A stretch of DNA of 12,181 bases from Aminipila sp047974845. Its GTDB lineage: Bacteria; Bacillota; Clostridia; Peptostreptococcales; Anaerovoracaceae. The notes beneath the pieces were generated by a model that saw nothing but the letters and a program-made list of their open reading frames with translations, did no database searches and was not told the origin of the DNA. A program made the translations under genes and the position numbers. Numbering within the stretch: the first letter of the stretch is position 1; every line of letters starts with the position of its first letter. Positions 1 through 6,524 of the stretch are shown one piece after another. The DNA lies in contig JBKECQ010000032.1 in the NCBI GenBank assembly GCA_047974845.1, forward strand, positions 1 through 12,181. Reading direction: 5' to 3'.

Positions 1-62
1 TTTATAATATTATTGATACTTGCAAAAATATATTACTTTCTTCGTAAATACATATAATACAA

Positions 63-97
63 AAATGACAGCTAATCTCAAAGACTAGCTGTCATTT
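63..97 (-). terminator. Intrinsic terminator ending the leftmost transcription unit
   Basis: The sequence shows two perfect 12-base arms (63-74 and 86-97, aaatgacagcta and its complement) around an 11-base loop. Read on the minus strand, the stem is followed by a run of T residues, as expected of a Rho-independent terminator. It lies downstream of the 69-aa and three-TM genes, so it probably ends their transcript. The plus-strand side has a poorer T tract, so two-way activity is possible but weaker. Confidence 0.7.
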
Positions 98-134
98 CAT
101 TCAATTATAAAATTACTATTCCAAATCCTAACTC

Positions 135-262
135 ATAGAGCGCAGAATTTTTTTGGTTATGCACAGGTTTGCTGATTGAGTGTGAGCGCGCGTACACAGA
201 CGTACGTAAGCGAACACGATTGAATGCAAACTGAAGCAGAACGGAAAAAAGACAAGCTCTAT
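135..262. repeat. GC-richer island with nested inverted repeats
   Basis: No gene is evident here. Complementary arms nest concentrically: ATAGAGC (135-141) with GCTCTAT (256-262), a T run (148-154) with an A run (245-250), TTTGC (168-172) with GCAAA (226-230), and CGTAC (191-195) with GTACG (202-206). The segment from about 160 to 245 is clearly richer in G+C than its surroundings. It could be a folded untranslated RNA, the remains of a mobile element or an integration boundary. The bases between the arms pair only partly, so the fold is a suggestion. Confidence 0.4.
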
Positions 263-298
263 TCCATCTCAATTCAATGTAAGTAATTTATAATCTAT

Positions 299-357
299 CT
301 GTGTATTTTTAAACGTTTTTGCTTTATAAATCCCATATAATACACAGTTAAAAATAC
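299..357. repeat. Overlapping inverted repeats with two possible pairings
   Basis: CTGTGTATT (299-307) is perfectly complementary to AATACACAG (339-347). Overlapping it, GTATTTTTAAAC (303-314) is complementary, with one missing base, to GTTAAAAATAC (347-357). The two pairings exclude each other in part. The repeat lies in the gene-free stretch downstream of the 69-aa gene. No T tract follows either arm in the right place for a terminator. The rest of 264-433 shows nothing else I can support, apart from a short GTACT/AGTAC hairpin at 374-388. Confidence 0.4.
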
Positions 358-433
358 CGATTGTAAATCTTTAGTACTTTTGTAGTACCTTACTTTTAAG
401 AATTACAAATTCATACATTAAATTCAATTTGTT

Positions 434-643
434 TTACTTGTCGCTATTTTCATTATCAGAGTCAATTGCTTCATGTGCAGCTGTTTCTAGGACTGAACGA
501 CTGTTTAATACAATTCTACTATCTAAATTGCCTCCTGAATAATTGGTTGTTCTTGCTTGCAATATAGGTTTATCTTCTGTTCCTACATTTTGTTGTTGCT
601 CTTTACTTGCAATAATTTCTTCTAAACTATTATCCTGTGACAT
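434..643 (-). CDS. Small hydrophilic protein of unknown function (69 aa)
   Basis: I do not recognise the family. The protein is polar, with no membrane segment. It has a Q/E-rich stretch near residues 14-19, a Ser/Asn-rich centre and a strongly acidic tail (about 60-69, rich in D, E and N), so it may be largely disordered. The start is well fixed: AAAGGAGGTGAT, a near-perfect Shine-Dalgarno, stands 4-5 bases before the ATG. That site overlaps the stop codon of the three-TM gene just upstream (TAA at 657-659), so the two are almost certainly translated from one message. It may be a partner or modulator of the membrane protein. That is inference from position only. Confidence 0.75.
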   Translation of the reverse strand: MSQDNSLEEIIASKEQQQNVGTEDKPILQARTTNYSGGNLDSRIVLNSRSVLETAAHEAIDSDNENSDK

Positions 644-656
644 AGTATCACCTCCT

Positions 657-1211
657 TTACATTAATTGCCTATAGATTGTACTAATTGCCATTAAAACAA
701 CAGCAACAATCCAGCAAACTATTCCTATAGAATATAACATTGTTTTTTTATCATTGCTTTCAATATTTGTTTTAGCGTTTTTACAGTATAAATCAATTAT
801 ACTGGATGCCATTACATCTCTTGGTTTAGTATGATTATTTTCATTTCCTAAACTATCAAAAGAAGGTCTCTCATATTTCTTTACAGCTATTGATATAGCA
901 AAAAAAATTAATGAAACAATAAGTAATACTAATGTAAATATATAAATTATAAATAATATAATTTGTGGCAATCCTTCTTTGATCATGTTTATTTTTAAAT
1001 TCATAATATCATTAAGTGCAATATAAGGAAGATAAAAAGTGAACAAAACAGCTATAGCTGAGATAAATATTCCACATCTATTATTTATATTTTTTGATCG
1101 TTCATCTTCTTTCTCCATCTCACGCAGTACAACTTCTAATATTAATTCGGCAGATGGATATTTTATTGGATTATCTATGATATTATTTTTTTGCTTTTTA
1201 TGCCAATTCAT
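657..1211 (-). CDS. Three-TM membrane protein with cytosolic N-terminal helix; possible defence effector
   Basis: The 184-aa protein has a hydrophilic, charged N-terminus (1-45). Three clear hydrophobic segments follow at about 47-65, 83-109 and 159-179, with a polar loop of about 50 residues between the second and third. There is no signal peptide. The layout, a charged amphipathic stretch running straight into TM1 (ERSKNINNRCGIF), recalls small membrane effectors of nucleotide-signal defence systems (Pycsar TM, SLATT). I see no diagnostic motif, so this is an analogy only. AAGGA stands about 8 bases before the ATG. A good promoter lies 40 bases upstream, so the gene can be expressed apart from the phage operon. 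It is co-translated with the 69-aa gene. Alternatives are a superinfection-exclusion protein or a toxin. Confidence 0.75.
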   Translation of the reverse strand: MNWHKKQKNNIIDNPIKYPSAELILEVVLREMEKEDERSKNINNRCGIFISAIAVLFTFYLPYIALNDIMNLKINMIKEGLPQIILFIIYIFTLVLLIVSLIFFAISIAVKKYERPSFDSLGNENNHTKPRDVMASSIIDLYCKNAKTNIESNDKKTMLYSIGIVCWIVAVVLMAISTIYRQLM

Positions 1212-1249
1212 ATTTTAATTCCTTATCTATTCTATAGCTTTTTTATTTA

Positions 1250-1278
1250 ATCATATTCCTAAATTCCCCATATTTCAA
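1250..1278 (-). promoter_or_regulatory. SigmaA-type promoter for the three-TM/69-aa pair
   Basis: On the minus strand TTGAAA (1278-1273) and TATGAT (1255-1250) are separated by exactly 17 bases. Each matches the consensus at five of six positions. A start near 1243 would leave a leader of about 30 bases before the ATG at 1211. The spacing and scores make this one of the best promoters in the window. Confidence 0.65.
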
Positions 1279-1349
1279 CACCATATATTCGACACAATAT
1301 GACAACTAAAAAAGCGTCACCGCATCTAATTAATGCCTATACTATTTGT

Positions 1350-1580
1350 CTAATCAAAGTGCCTCCGCTCTTCTGCTGTTCTTAATAGCCACTGCTCTAG
1401 TGCAATGACAGGAATAAGTACCTTAGCCCCCAATTTAAAATAGGGAAATCCAGAATCCGGATTATTAACTAACATTCTTATTGACTGCTGTCCTATACCT
1501 GTAAGTTCAGCACATTTATTTACAGTAAGCGTTTCTATTCTAGGAATATCACCAATTTGAATCTGTTGGTACTCTGTCAT
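1350..1580 (-). CDS. Excisionase-like helix-turn-helix DNA-binding protein
   Basis: The product of about 76 aa matches the short excisionase/MerR-like HTH type: LTVNKCAELTGIG forms the first helices, followed by a recognition helix and a beta-wing (FPYFKLGAKVLIP). A closing helix follows (ALEQWLLRTAEE). In mobile elements such proteins bend att-site DNA for excision or act as small regulators. The ATG at 1580 is preferred because GAGGTG ends six bases before it. A GTG at 1589, three codons upstream, lies inside that site. No integrase is visible in the window, so its partner is lost or outside. The gene has a TATAAT-like box at 1655-1660 upstream, with no convincing -35. Confidence 0.75.
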   Translation of the reverse strand: MTEYQQIQIGDIPRIETLTVNKCAELTGIGQQSIRMLVNNPDSGFPYFKLGAKVLIPVIALEQWLLRTAEERRHFD

Positions 1581-1675
1581 TTTTTTCACCTCATATTTCC
1601 TTTAAATCATAATTACTCCCATATTTTTTGCTACTATAAAATATTTTAAAGTTTATTATAACTATTCGACATATT

Positions 1676-1705
1676 TTTACATAATTTTTATAAAAAAAGT
1701 ATTAC
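1676..1705 (+). promoter_or_regulatory. Probable promoter of the Beta-family gene
   Basis: TTTACA (1676-1681) and TATTAC (1700-1705) are separated by 18 bases. They are followed by AAGGAGGT (1723-1730) and the ATG at 1740. The -10 matches only four of six consensus positions, so this is a moderate call. It lies in the 159-base gap between two divergent genes. Confidence 0.45.
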
Positions 1706-1739
1706 ACTGTAATTATTTGAAGAAGGAGGTACAATTATA

Positions 1740-2765
1740 ATGCAAAATCAATTTTATGTCCCTGTTTTAAAATGGAAAAAAGGAGAACAATTCGCTCTAA
1801 AAGAGCTTTTTCCCCATCAAAGAAATGGTATAATCCCACTCCTTGAAATTACGGATTATTTAACACCTGAAGTAATACTTGAGAATATAAATAGTTGCCA
1901 CAATCAACCTGTTTATATTGATACATTAATAGCTGCACAGGATGATAGAGACTACTTGATAAGTGTGACTGAACAATCAATCCAAAATGCTTGTCCAATA
2001 TACCCTGTCCTTTATTATGATGATTTCCCTGAAATATCCGAGGAGCTTAAATCTTTTGTAAAAAGAATAGCCTATAGAATATCTCTTCCTGAATCTATAG
2101 ATGGTCCAGATTTATACGAAACTATTCAAACTATTGAAGAATTTCATCACAAAAACCAAGACCTTTTAATTGATATAATATTAGACTTAGGAGTAGTTGT
2201 AAAAGAAAATGAAGTTTCTAGGGAATTGGCTGAAACAAAGGACACTTTAAAAAAGTATTTTCTTAATAAATCATTTTTTAATAAAATTATTATTTGTGTA
2301 TCATCTTTTCCCGAAAACATTACAAATGTGGCTGCAGGTGAAACAGTTACATTTAAAAGGTATGATATTAAATTGTTCAAAAAAATAATAAATAATGTCG
2401 ACTTTGAAGTTCTTAAAGAATCCCTTATTTATGCAGACTATGGCGTTACTAAATTTACAGATACAGAATTAGATTTTACCAAAATGAAATATGGTATATT
2501 GCCAAAAGTAAAATATACCACAGCGAATGAATACATAGTTTTGAAAGGAAAAAGAAATAAAGCAAAACAAATGGAACTTGGTTATGTAGAACTTTCTAAA
2601 AAAATTGTGGATTCAGATTACTATTATGGTGAAGAGTTTTCCTTTGGTGATAAGGAAATAAAAATAAAGGCCTCAAATGGGAAAGGCCCTGGTAACAACC
2701 AAAATTGGGTTACTATTGTTGCGAATCATCATATAGCTGCTGTAATAGATCAGCTCTCCAAGTAG
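1740..2765 (+). CDS. Beta-family protein (Pfam Beta_protein type), putative defence component
   Basis: The 341-aa protein opens with YVPVLKWKKGE (6-16) and IIPLLEI (31-37) and closes with a tryptophan/NHHI block (about 324-332). I recognise this layout as the phage-associated Beta_protein family. Its biochemistry is not established as far as I know. Further family-like spots are YIDT (59-62) and LDLGVV near 149. It is soluble, with no membrane segment. It starts at an ATG nine bases after AAGGAGGT and runs against the general direction of the element. Its last 53 bases are antisense to the end of the sce7726-like nuclease gene. Homologues of the two families occur as neighbours in other genomes (sce7725/sce7726-type pairs), which supports a joint role. 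A defence role is inference. Confidence 0.75.
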   Translation: MQNQFYVPVLKWKKGEQFALKELFPHQRNGIIPLLEITDYLTPEVILENINSCHNQPVYIDTLIAAQDDRDYLISVTEQSIQNACPIYPVLYYDDFPEISEELKSFVKRIAYRISLPESIDGPDLYETIQTIEEFHHKNQDLLIDIILDLGVVVKENEVSRELAETKDTLKKYFLNKSFFNKIIICVSSFPENITNVAAGETVTFKRYDIKLFKKIINNVDFEVLKESLIYADYGVTKFTDTELDFTKMKYGILPKVKYTTANEYIVLKGKRNKAKQMELGYVELSKKIVDSDYYYGEEFSFGDKEIKIKASNGKGPGNNQNWVTIVANHHIAAVIDQLSK

Positions 2766-3324
2766 TTCTATTTTTTAACGCCTGCCTGACAAAATCCTTA
2801 ATTATTTGAGGATCAATATTGTTAACGACCATTTCACTAAGAGCAAACCTAGTTTTGCTCTTAGTTCCTTTTTGAATGTCATGCAAGGCCAATATCTTTA
2901 ATAACTCATCCCTCCATAAAAGTTGAGTAACTTGCAATATATCTATAGATTTATTAATTTTGTTTTGACGTTTCCTTTTTAAGGTTAAACGGTCTTTTTG
3001 TGAGGTAACACAATATATCCCCCACCACTCAGGGACTATATTTGTCACTTTATCAATATACTTTTCTCCTGTAACAATTGTTACTGTGTCAAAAACCTTA
3101 TTGTAAGATTCTATTTGTGATGGCAGTCTTTCAAGAGTATCCTGCTCACTTTTAATTTCATATCCGTTAATTTTGCCATTAATAACCGCAATATCGATTC
3201 TTGACGTCCCTGTACAAACATCCATTTCATGAATTACTTTTGTTGTTGTATCAGAAATAAAAGCTTTTGTTGTAAAAAACTTATCAATCAATAATTTCCT
3301 TATATCGCTGTCATATATCTTCAT
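2713..3324 (-). CDS. sce7726-family protein with PD-(D/E)XK nuclease-like core
   Basis: The 203-aa protein carries the sce7726-type core: a glutamate in IHEMDVC (E33), RIDIAVING (D44), and YEIKSEQDTLERL with the E-x-K pair E56/K58. It continues into VTIVTG (81-86). E33, D44, E56 and K58 fit the PD-(D/E)XK metal site, so DNA cleavage is plausible though unproven for this family. The C-terminal third is helical and basic, possibly DNA- or partner-binding. GGAGG stands 11 bases before the ATG. A weak promoter (ATGACA, 16 bases, TATATC) can be drawn in the 147-base gap upstream. The gene converges on the Beta-family gene and overlaps its 3' end by 53 bases, an arrangement that makes their transcripts mutually antisense. 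Confidence 0.8.
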   Translation of the reverse strand: MKIYDSDIRKLLIDKFFTTKAFISDTTTKVIHEMDVCTGTSRIDIAVINGKINGYEIKSEQDTLERLPSQIESYNKVFDTVTIVTGEKYIDKVTNIVPEWWGIYCVTSQKDRLTLKRKRQNKINKSIDILQVTQLLWRDELLKILALHDIQKGTKSKTRFALSEMVVNNIDPQIIKDFVRQALKNRTTWRADLLQQLYDDSQQ

Positions 3325-3471
3325 TTTATTGTTGGCCTCCCTAACGTTAAATCAAGTTCGATATACCTTTATAACATTACTTGTCATCTTAAAATATTTT
3401 ATAACTTTTATTATCTTATCTCAAGAAACTATTTAAATCAATAGAAATGTGTCCAGCTTACAAATCTTCTT

Positions 3472-4299
3472 TTATTTCATATTTTCAGTCCCTCCTATAC
3501 AATGCCGCATATCCGCATACTTCAAATCACATTCATGCTTCAGCACAGCCCACTCTACAGATGAAGTACCTGTCCTTCTAAAGCTACGTAAACCACTTTG
3601 CGCCCAAGATACATACTCACTTACGGCACTATATTTGTTTGCCTTATTAGATAAATGTCTTTGTATATATCTACGAAGTTCCCTTACACCCTTCTGATAA
3701 TTTTGTCTATATGCCTGTCGTGTACGTTCCGGTGCTCCTGAAGCTTCAATTATTCGTTTTGCTTGTGATAAGCTTACCGTGTTTTTATCAAACATTACCT
3801 GTAATAACTCTTTGGACTTTTCTTGCTGTATGTTATTAATACCTTCTTGTAATGTTTGATTTACCTCATGCCAAAAGTCTTTATGTTCTATATTGCGATA
3901 ATAGGCTTCAGCTTGTGTATCAACGATAGTTTCTCCAAGTGTTATGGAGTCTTCATCATCAAGCGTAATATCAAGGCTTACAGCTCCGTTTAAAGGTTCT
4001 TTCACAGCACGTTCTGTTAAACCTCCATATATAACCTTATTAAAACAACTCTTCAAGTGATACGTTAAATACGTCAAAAACTTTCCTCCTTGATTAGCCT
4101 TATAACCCTTTACTGCTTTAAGAAAATAGAAGTATGCTTCATTTACCATATCATCACGCAAATACCAAAGGTTTTCAGGAAAAGTATTAAGTTTCTTATA
4201 TTCCATTAATGATATAAATGCCTCGTTCTGATTCCATAAGGACGGGATATGTTCACTGTGGCCATTCTGAATTAGTTTAACTAGTTCCTCATTCGACAT
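3472..4299 (-). CDS. Phage-type sigma-70 family RNA polymerase sigma factor
   Basis: The 275-aa protein has a sigma region 2 at about 45-93 (DMVNEAYFYFLKAVKGYK, then GGKFLTYLTYHL, the -10-melting helix type). An acidic linker typical of sigma factors follows (SLDITLDDEDSITLGE, about 108-123). A region-4-like HTH lies at about 160-212 (LSQAKRIIEASG, then TRQAYRQNYQKGVRELRR). The last 60 residues are an extension I do not recognise; it holds two cysteines near the end. It would direct host core RNA polymerase to its own promoters, perhaps late genes or the cargo. Its start lies 30 bases after the tape-measure stop, with AAGGGGGAAGG as ribosome site, so it is read from the tail-gene message. Nothing in the sequence identifies its target promoters. 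Confidence 0.8.
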   Translation of the reverse strand: MSNEELVKLIQNGHSEHIPSLWNQNEAFISLMEYKKLNTFPENLWYLRDDMVNEAYFYFLKAVKGYKANQGGKFLTYLTYHLKSCFNKVIYGGLTERAVKEPLNGAVSLDITLDDEDSITLGETIVDTQAEAYYRNIEHKDFWHEVNQTLQEGINNIQQEKSKELLQVMFDKNTVSLSQAKRIIEASGAPERTRQAYRQNYQKGVRELRRYIQRHLSNKANKYSAVSEYVSWAQSGLRSFRRTGTSSVEWAVLKHECDLKYADMRHCIGGTENMK

Positions 4300-4329
4300 T
4301 TGCCTTCCCCCTTATTACATAGTTAGTAT

Positions 4330-5412
4330 TTATATAATCCCATCAATTAATCTAACACCTTGTCTAGAGGTCTCTCCGGTATTATATGGATCTATTACCC
4401 GTGCAAATTCTCTACCATCAATTTGTAATATAACGGTAGCATTTCCGCCTCCGCTATAACCTCTTCTGCTAAGTACATTATCTACAGCCTGTTCAATAGT
4501 AGATAGTGGGGCTCCAATATTAGTGCCATTCTTTTGGTCACCTAGTATTGCTAAAAACTCACTGTTTGGTGGTATGACTGCGCCGGTTGCTAAACGTGGG
4601 ATTGATACTTTAGATAACTCATTTATATTAATTCCAAATGTTTCACCACCAATGTTTGGTACCCAATCTGGAATTGTAAAACTTATTTTGTCTAATGCTT
4701 TAATAACTAAATTTGCCGCATTTATAAAACCATTTGCCAGTCCCTCGGCAAAATCAAGCATTTTGTTTATTCCCTCTGACATTGCAAAAGCCTCAAGGTT
4801 CACAACAGACATATTAATGCCTAGTTGTTTCAATGGTTCTGTTTCACCTGAAATTCCAGCTCTTAACTTTTCAAAAGCGACTTCAGGCTCAAGGTTATAA
4901 AATGATGCCATATCACCAGCAAGCCCTGTAATACCTTGTGACATTTCAAGTATGTCCTTCTTGCCTAACCCCATAGATTTAAACATTGCACCTATTGTTG
5001 AAGAGATTTGTTTAGCAGACAATTCAGATAAACCAAATTTTTCAAGTGCTGTTTCTGCAAATTTATTTATTTCTCCAGTACTATTTTGAAATGTAGTGTC
5101 AACAACATTCTGAACTTCATTTAAATCAGAAGCTATACTTAAGACTTCTTGCCCGAACTGCATAATCTTATGTACAGAAAAAGCTGATACTATAATAGTG
5201 CCTAATTTTTGAAAAGCTCCATCTAATTCACTGACTTCTTTTGTTACTTTATTAATTGGTTCTCTTAACTTCTTTTCTACTTTTTCACCGGTATTTGCTA
5301 CTTCTTTTGTTACTTTCTTAAAATTAGTATCAATATCTTTAACACCTTTATTAAACCCACTTAAATCTGTTTTAGTATCAAATATAAGTGAGCCTGCAAT
5401 TGTTCCTGACAT
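4330..5412 (-). CDS. Phage tail tape measure protein with internal deletion (360 aa)
   Basis: Residues 1-216 are a typical tape measure N-terminus: a coiled N-terminal stretch, then LGLGKKDILEMSQGITGLAGDM-type sequence at about 147-168 and GISGETEPLKQLGINMSV (187-204). Residues from about 218 to 360 are a typical C-terminus (IPDWVPNIGG, IPRLATGAVIPPNSEFLAILGD, VILQIDGREFA). Normal members run from about 600 to well over 1000 residues, with a long helical and transmembrane middle that is absent here. The reading frame is kept, so this is an in-frame internal deletion with the junction near base 4760. AAAGGAGG precedes the ATG. Tape measures set tail length, so such a short one could support at most a very short tail, or none. 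The gene follows the broken Gp15 gene by 14 bases, the normal order in siphoviruses. Confidence 0.85.
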   Translation of the reverse strand: MSGTIAGSLIFDTKTDLSGFNKGVKDIDTNFKKVTKEVANTGEKVEKKLREPINKVTKEVSELDGAFQKLGTIIVSAFSVHKIMQFGQEVLSIASDLNEVQNVVDTTFQNSTGEINKFAETALEKFGLSELSAKQISSTIGAMFKSMGLGKKDILEMSQGITGLAGDMASFYNLEPEVAFEKLRAGISGETEPLKQLGINMSVVNLEAFAMSEGINKMLDFAEGLANGFINAANLVIKALDKISFTIPDWVPNIGGETFGININELSKVSIPRLATGAVIPPNSEFLAILGDQKNGTNIGAPLSTIEQAVDNVLSRRGYSGGGNATVILQIDGREFARVIDPYNTGETSRQGVRLIDGII

Positions 5413-5426
5413 ACTTCCTCCTTTCT

Positions 5427-5999
5427 TTATCCTCCCATCAATTCATTAAATCTATCTACTGCTGCTTTTTCTTCTGCAGTTAGTATTAATTCCGTCCTAA
5501 GCTCAGCAATATCCTTGTTTTCTGCCCACCATTCCTTATCGTATTTTTCTTGCTTTCCAGTCTTTTTTAGTTTGCGTTGGTGTATTAAAGTACTGAACGT
5601 GCAATCCTTACATTCCATTAAAGATGCTATGAATTCCCACCAATGTAGGTATTTTGTACTTCTACATGAAAATCCAAGTAAGGTATTCGCAGCCGTAATT
5701 ATATATTGCAAGTCTTGTGTCCATGAATATAATTTGCCATAGTTTAAATTACCTTTTTCTTCTGTAGAATTACTCCCACAATCAAGGAATATAGCCGCTT
5801 ACATTATGGCATAATTTATATCTTCAGGAGGAATTTCATAAATATATAACAATCCCAGCATTAATTGCATTTTTTCTTGGCTAGTATATTGGTTATCTTC
5901 CAAATACCTCATAATTTTTATGCAGGTTCTAAAGTCACTGTCTATATCGTATGTTTTCCCATTAAGTTCAATAGAAGTAGGTAAATCTAATATATCCAT
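5427..5999 (-). pseudogene. Gp15-family tail assembly gene interrupted by one in-frame TAA
   Basis: The first 66 codons (LPTSIELNGKTYDIDSDFRTCIKIM, then LLYIYEIPPEDINYAIM) and the last 94 or so (YLHWWEFIASLMECKDCTF, WWAENKDIAELRTEL) are the two halves of the bacteriophage Gp15 family, which sits just before the tape measure gene. Both halves are in the same frame. Between them a single TAA at 5799-5801 replaces one codon, and the bases after it still translate as family-like sequence (AAIFLDCG, LYSWTQDLQYI). The full frame is 190 codons, normal for the family. No ATG restarts the second half; the nearest start is a TTG at 5711 without a good ribosome site. It begins at an ATG sharing a base with the upstream stop (TAATG), so translation is coupled. 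Confidence 0.85.
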
Positions 6000-6457
6000 T
6001 ATTTTTTAACCTTTCGCTTATGGTCAGATATAATTTTCTGTACAGATTCATTCCTTCTTTTAATTTCAGGTTGAATAATTTGAAGCAAAGCCTCAAAGAA
6101 GTTCATAAAAACATACTGCCCGGATGAAGATTTGGCCGAGGGGCTTGCCTCTTGAAAAATCATACCTGAATTGCCACACCCAAAGACACCATCAATTTCA
6201 GTCTTTATAAAATCATCAACTCTACTCTGTATCTTTATTTTTTCTTTTGCTGCTTCAATAGGTTCCATTGCACTAGCTTTTATGTCATAATCTTTTGCTA
6301 TTATTTCAAATTCTTTCATTTTCTCATCTGCATGATCAAGCATTTCAAAAAGTGCGTTCTGAAAATCAACATTTTCGGGGTTAAACTTCAGTACCCTACT
6401 CTCATCCCCTTGAATCGCCAACTCCACCATTCCTGCATCAAAATTAATATTTTTCAT
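5999..6457 (-). CDS. Phage tail assembly chaperone-like protein (DUF6673-like)
   Basis: The product of about 152 aa begins MKNINFDAGMVELAI, then RVLKFNPENVDF, and is mostly helical and charged. Sequence and position match the small protein found just upstream of Gp15 and the tape measure in Clostridia siphophages, where this pair serves as tail assembly chaperone. The DUF6673 name is from memory and not checked. The ATG at 6457 is chosen over one five codons upstream (6472) because AAAGGA lies six bases before it and falls inside the longer version. The stop overlaps the Gp15 start as TAATG. The major tail protein gene that normally precedes it is missing. Confidence 0.7.
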   Translation of the reverse strand: MKNINFDAGMVELAIQGDESRVLKFNPENVDFQNALFEMLDHADEKMKEFEIIAKDYDIKASAMEPIEAAKEKIKIQSRVDDFIKTEIDGVFGCGNSGMIFQEASPSAKSSSGQYVFMNFFEALLQIIQPEIKRRNESVQKIISDHKRKVKK

Positions 6458-6524
6458 ATTATTTCCTTTCATTTCTCACTCTTTTTAATTAAGAAGTAAC
6501 TTATTAATCATAAAGATTCCTACA

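Noticed and set aside
1308..1323. GCG-TCAC-CGC hairpin with an A/T run after the excisionase-like gene
   Set aside because: The stem is only three base pairs, too weak to call a terminator despite six T residues on the minus strand.
3449..3697. 82-codon plus-strand frame over the sigma factor gene
   Set aside because: It is antisense to the sigma factor C-terminus and rich in Ser, Cys and Leu as shadow frames are.
5427..5711. Second half of Gp15 as a separate 94-aa gene
   Set aside because: Its start is a TTG without a good ribosome site, and codons before it still encode family-like residues back to the TAA; it is the tail of the broken gene.
5515..5742. 75-codon plus-strand frame across the Gp15 gene
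   Set aside because: It is antisense to a recognisable Gp15 coding sequence and has no ribosome site; taken as a shadow frame.
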